The position numbers and the translations under genes are program-made. The notes beneath the pieces are model-generated. The model saw only the letters and a program-made list of their open reading frames with translations, ran no database searches and was not told the DNA's origin. A DNA stretch of 64,000 nt from Capitulum mitella (Eukaryota; Arthropoda; Thecostraca; Pollicipedomorpha; Pollicipedidae), in contig CP099839.1 in assembly GCA_030062745.1 (NCBI GenBank), forward strand, positions 5,255,115 through 5,319,114, in the 5' to 3' direction. Positions within the stretch are counted from its first letter, which is position 1, and each line of letters begins with the position of its first letter. This document shows, in pieces, positions 59,301 to 64,000 of the stretch.

Positions 59301-61598
59301 GCTGCGTGCCGGCCTTTGACAGCATACGTCACGCAGCACCGTTTCGAAACACCATCGAGCGCACTTGTGTTCCCCAGCGCGGTAGGTCCACCAGCGCTTG
59401 CCGGTACTCGCCTGATCAGCCACCAGTCTGGTCCTCAGCCTCGCCTGGCGACGACAGTGACCAGTCCCGCTGCCGCAGACCCGGCGGAGCCCGAGCTGGT
59501 GGACCGGCCCCACTCGTTCCGGCTGGACTTCGGCCGGCTGCTGAACGCGCTCTGCGCCCTGCCGCCGGCCGAGCCGGCCACCCTGCTGCTCTACCTGCTG
59601 ATGCACAAGAGCGCCGCCTTCCGGACGTACGCGCTCTCCCGGACGGACGTCGACACGGTGGTGAGTGGCGGCGGCCGACGCTCGGCCGTCTTCGCCGGCT
59701 GCCGGACGCGCTGGCGGCGGTCGGTACGGAAAGGCGGGTGAATAGTAACCGGCGGTGTGTGGTAGGTCAGCCACGACATTTATCTGCTCTGGTGTGTTCA
59801 TTCTGTGTTGATGGGCTGAAAGATGTCTGTTGCCAGATGTTTCTAGATTTAGATGTTTCCTTCATGTTTCGAAGGACAGGAATATGAAGAGTAATTATTC
59901 CTCTCGTGAGTCTTTTTCTACTGTAGGTAAGTTTCAACTCGGCTGCTCATGTGAAACGTGTGCAGTCGGCCCACGCTGTGCTTGTTGGTGTTGCCAGGTG
60001 ATGCCGACGCTGATGACGCTGTACCGGGCTTCGGAGAGCAGCAGCAGCCACCTGTACATGTCGCTGATCGTGCTGCTGATCCTCACCGAGGACGAACTGT
60101 TTAACAGGAGCGTGCACGACACGGTGCGTCCGCCCTGGCTGACCGTCGGACGGGGCGGCGGCCCCGGTCCGGCCTTCACGCCGAGCCGCGGTCGGGCTCG
60201 TCCGGGTGATGTTACGTGAACCAGCTGTGAAAAAAAAACAGCTGTCCCCCTGTATCATGTCAAGAGGGTCGGTTCAAAGTTATGCGAGGTGACAGCTGAT
60301 TTCATTCATTATGTGGAGTTGTTTACTGAGTTCTTTATTTCTCTGTTGTGATTCGTATTCCCTTTTGTTGATGATGAACTATGTTGCGTATTGCCACTCC
60401 GCAAAAACGGGACGATTTTTAAACCAGGCTGGGAGCATTGGACAAAAATCAAATTCTGCTGATCATTTTTGCTGAAGTGTGATGAAAAAAACCTGGAGAA
60501 ACGACAGAATCTTGTGATTGCTGTTAAGAAGTGGAAGTATGGTAAAGATTGGTTTTATGTTACAATTTGTCATGGCATTGTGTCTCGATTTGCTGTGTGC
60601 AGTAAACTGAGCAGCATTGGACCTGTTTTGCGATCCGCAGCAGGCTATTGTATGAAAAATCGGCCACGCGGTCCATGTTGCATGTGTCCTGCTGCAGTAG
60701 ATGAAGCAGCTGGGCTGGTTCATGGCGTCTGTGTTCGGTTGCAGATGCTGAAGTCGGTCGCCTGGTTCACGGAGCGACAGGTGACCGACATCTCCGTGGG
60801 CAGCCTCATCGTCCTGGTGCTGGTCCGCACCATCCAGTACAACATGACCAGCACGAGGGTGTGTAGTGGGCGTACAACTTGGCCAACGTTCGGCTGTGAA
60901 TCGACTGTCGTCAGTTGCGATAACGACCAGAGTGGAATGTTCGCGATCCGTGGGATGCCTGCTGTGGTAGGACGTGTTTTTTAGACGGATGCATGCTTGT
61001 ATGATGCTTACGGGCACTTGCTCGTTTGTCGAGTTCGTTCTGCGAATCTGACCTGTTGTTTAGATATGGACTTCAAGGGAATGTTCCACCTTAGTCAGTT
61101 TTGTCATAGTTTTGTGGGATGGGCCAGAACTTGCTTTTCAACGCTTCTGGAACACATTTCCAACCTTAGTTCTTTAGAAGGTGCGAAAATGAAATGTTTT
61201 CGCTCGTAAAACGGGATAAGAAATAATGTCTTTTCTGAGAACTTTGAAGGTCCGTTGATTGTTTCCCAAGAACACTGCAATTCAAGTAATAAGAAGTAAC
61301 TGCAATTCAAGTAATAAGTTTATCATTGTATGAAGGTGGCAGCCTGGTATGATTGCCGACACTCATTGCGTTACTGCAGTCATCCATCATGCTGAAACTG
61401 CAACAAGTAAAATTCACAAAGCAAACTGTAATTATTGTTTGTGGTAAGTGGTGTGAAATGACCTTATACTTTGTAATTAAAAACATTATAATGATGAAGT
61501 TATGACATAGGCCCATTTTCATGTCTTCATTAGTTATTAAGTTATATACCAGTGTGTTATTAACTTGTAACATGTAGGCATGTCATATATATGTTGTA

Positions 61599-61637
<39 letters not shown>

Positions 61638-63754
61638 GGCTGGACACTCTCTTTCATTCCGTCACATGACAGCTCGTTAAAACCGACACCGTAAGCACGT
61701 GCCATGGAACCGCCATTCCCGTCATGCCTGTCTGCTGGCGCGGCCTCTGACCGGGCGGACCGCGCCCCAGGACAAGTACCTGCACACCAACTGTCTGGCG
61801 GCGCTGGCCAACATGTCCGCCGAGTTCCGGAGGCTGCACCCACTCGTCTGCCAGCGGCTGGTGGCGCTGTTCGAGCAGCTGGCGCGCCGCCACGGCCGCC
61901 AGCTGCAGCGGCTCCAGGACGCCCAGCAGCCGTCCGGTGCCGACCTGCAGGTGCGTGGAAGGGAGGCTGCGCGGGGGAGGGAGAGTCGGTAGTGTAATAT
62001 GTCCGAAACGCGATCAAGGTCCGAACTTGACGCGTGCGAAATCGCAGTTCTGTCTATTCCTTCGGGGGGGGGGGGGCTCCGCGTACCAAGTTCCCTGCCT
62101 CCGGTTTGCGTGGGGTCGCGTGAAGGCGGGAGGGGGCGCTCAGAGGTCAGCAGCGCGGGCGCGCGGTGTAGCCAGCTTGTCTGCGGCGGGTGGCACGTCT
62201 GTGAGCCGTCAGTGCGAACGGTTGGGCTTGCAGGGCTGATTTCTTTGTGGCTGTTCAAAGCATTTGCGTTCAGTGTTCATGCATGGCGATACCATCCAAT
62301 CCGACTTTGGTTTCCTGCTCGTGTCAGGCGTTGTAATTCTCGTGTGTAGTCGCGTCTTTTCTTCTTTTCACTCTGCTATGCGACGTTGCTTACTCGCCGG
62401 TTTGTCACGTTGCACACAGTAGTGCGTATTTAGCGGGCGGATCGACGTTTGAGCTACATCACAGACATTTGCGTCGAGGGCGATAGATTGCGTGGCCAGC
62501 AGAGGCCGTACTGACAGACCGCCACCGCCAGGACGTGACGGTGCTGGAGGAGGTGCTGAAGATGCTGCTGGAGATCATCAACTCGTGCCTGTCGGCTCAA
62601 ATGACGCACAACCCGAACCTGGTGTACGCCCTGCTGTACAAGCGGAGCACCTTCCAGGAGTGCATGGTTCACACCAGCTTCCATGACATAGCGCGCAACA
62701 TCGACTCGGTGAGACCACATCTGGTCCAGCTCACCATTCGAGTGGACTGGCCAGGTTGTAGCGTGACCGGCGGTTTTGTTACGCCCAGGGTACTGAGAGT
62801 CCACAGTCCACACCGCGATGATGGGAATAGCGACTGTGCATTGACTGCAGTGGGTACCGTGCACAAAGATGTTTATAGAAAATGGACCCACATTTGGCTG
62901 TTTAGGGTAACTGTGCACAATTTTCCATTTTGTTTTACTGGAAAGTGTAAAGGTGGGATTTACTTGTGATCAGGAAAAGAACGAAATTGTCGCCACCATT
63001 CTGAGTGAAAGTCCCGTCATTTTGCTCCAAACTGACAACGCTTACATGCATATTTGCCCTACAGGTTCTCCTGTACTTTCACGCTAAGGTGGACGCCCTG
63101 CCCAAGGAGCCCAGTGTTAAGGATGTGTTGGCTGTGATCGGAGAGGGCGCTAAAATGTTCCCCGCCGAGAGGTTGAAGGCAAGTGGCGTCTGTGATTTGC
63201 CTCCATATTGCGGAAGCCAGTTCCTTATGTTACGTATTGCTTATTCTGGCGTTCGTTAGTATTGGAATATACGTGGAATATACGTGGAACGATTTAGATT
63301 GCATGACACATCCATTATTCAGGAATAATAACGTAACTTTGACACATTTATTTCGGTCGTACTGCGTTCACACAAAGATTGGACTAGATTTATACGACTG
63401 GAAGACATGCGAGTATATACCGCGCGTATTTTGTCGTTATTTCCCACTTCTTAGTACGGCGTAGTGCTTCGTATATGGCGTGGTAGACACTGCAGATGCT
63501 GCTTTGGACTGAGCGCTGCTGCGTTCAGCAGCCTTTGCGAGTGGCCTGGCCGGTAGTCGCTGCGAAACGGCGTCTGGTAACGGGCTGCGACTGGCCAACA
63601 GAAGTTTCCGGAGCTCAAGTTCAAGTACGTGGAGGAGAGGGAGCCGGAGGCGTTCTTCATCCCGTACGTGTGGTCGGCCGTGTTTGCCGGCTCCGAGCTG
63701 TACTGGGCGCCGGACAACGTCTGCCTGTTCAGCCCGGAGTCGGTCGGCTGCTGA
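56397..63754 (+). CDS. DYM: dymeclin, thirteen exons
   Basis: Golgi-associated peripheral protein needed for Golgi organisation and secretory traffic (mutated in human Dyggve-Melchior-Clausen dysplasia). Exons: 56397-56536, 56831-56977, 57235-57441, 58093-58197, 58401-58564, 58904-59095, 59479-59660, 59998-60123, 60745-60858, 61771-61950, 62532-62708, 63065-63178, 63602-63754. All phases close, giving 666 aa (human 669). It starts MGAGVS, fitting N-myristoylation at Gly2 as in the family. Landmarks are [12 protein letters not shown] (exon 1), LVKTLLKR (exon 5), PNPYRR (exon 6), [13 protein letters not shown] (exon 8), [11 protein letters not shown] (exon 9), [17 protein letters not shown] (exon 10), [13 protein letters not shown] (exon 11) and [18 protein letters not shown] (exon 13). 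Exon 5 carries a Gly/Ser-rich insertion. The last intron has a GC donor. The stop lies in a minisatellite. Confidence 0.95.
61601..61637. repeat. (AT)n microsatellite
   Basis: About 37 bp of alternating AT with one interruption, in DYM intron 9. Confidence 0.9.
63179..63601 (+). other. DYM last intron with GC-AG borders
   Basis: Exon 12 ends TTGAAG and the intron begins GCAAGT. It ends CCAACAG before AAG TTT CCG. The joined protein (AERLK|KFPELKF) matches the conserved dymeclin segment, so the GC donor is well placed. The rest of the donor (AAG|GCAAGT) is a strong consensus, as usual for GC donors. Confidence 0.85.
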
Positions 63755-63965
63755 GGGCCGGACCGGCCGGCTGCTGAGGGCCGCTCTGGCCGGCTGCTGA
63801 GGGCCGCACCGGCCGGCTGCTGAGGGCCGCTCTGGCCGGCTGCTGAGGGCCGGACTGGCCGGCTGCTGAGGGCCGCTCTGGCCGGCTGCTGAGGGCCGCA
63901 CCGGTCGGCTGCTGAGGGCCGCACCGGCCGGCTGCTGAGGGCCGCTCTGGCCGGCTGCTGAGGGC
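63742..63965. repeat. 23-bp minisatellite spanning the DYM stop codon
   Basis: About ten units of CGGCTGCTGAGGGCC plus an eight-base variable part (GCTCTGGC, GGACCGGC, GCACCGGC). The first unit contains the last DYM codons and the TGA. 23 is not a multiple of three, so later units are read in shifting frames and an in-frame TGA recurs every third unit. The array continues almost to the window edge. Confidence 0.9.
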
Positions 63966-64000
63966 AGAGCTGCCGCGAGTCTCCGCGCCGCCGCCGGCTG

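Noticed and set aside
63752..63830. Stop-codon readthrough extending DYM into the repeat
   Set aside because: Further in-frame TGA codons recur within about 70 bp and no readthrough context or conserved peptide is seen.
63437..63924. Minus-strand frames of 154-157 codons at the right edge
   Set aside because: Made by the 23-bp minisatellite and the antisense of DYM exon 13.

Overview
This is an animal nuclear sequence: multi-exon genes with GT-AG introns, vertebrate-level conservation of housekeeping proteins, and long non-coding stretches full of small transposons. Very GC-rich exons and a run of the arthropod telomere-type motif (CCTAA/TTAGG, inside a transposon) suggest an arthropod, perhaps a crustacean. 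That placement is an inference from style, not from a search.

Layout. (1) 391-641, minus: first coding exon of an unrecognised gene that leaves the window on the left. (2) 4696-14151, plus: DUS4L, tRNA-dihydrouridine synthase, six exons. (3) 16451-23256, minus: MED26, Mediator subunit 26, three exons, tail-to-tail with DUS4L. (4) 29198-40592, minus: a TBC1D12/TBC1D14-type Rab GAP, nine exons found, with a degraded LINE lying antisense in one intron. (5) 48577-53183, plus: MBD4, a methyl-CpG-binding-domain plus mismatch DNA glycosylase, six exons, with a VGRP-repeat and AT-hook-like linker. (6) 56397-63754, plus: DYM (dymeclin), thirteen exons including a GC-AG intron, its stop codon sitting in a 23-bp minisatellite. 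All exon joins were checked by hand for splice signals and reading phase. They close perfectly except for one join in the TBC gene.

Between and within genes lie: a foldback element with 8-bp target-site duplications (TSDs) at 41494-42304; a MITE with inverted repeats of about 150 bp and an internal telomere-like repeat at about 43203-43784; a 150-bp hAT-type MITE inside a tandem repeat at 54446-54595; a hAT transposase C-terminal remnant at about 8865-9000; tRNA-derived SINEs; a long inverted repeat at about 20905-21968; several short near-perfect hairpins; and simple repeats.

The window is a patchwork of CpG-starved blocks (about 0.8-4.1, 4.9-6.9, 18.4-22.8, 42.3-47.7 and 55.0-57.1 kb) with sharp edges against CpG-rich DNA. 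This looks like a footprint of patchy germline cytosine methylation, which is notable because the window also encodes MBD4, whose family repairs deaminated methylcytosine. The genes are otherwise functionally unrelated (tRNA modification, transcription, Rab/autophagy traffic, DNA repair, Golgi organisation). I see no operon-like or cluster logic.
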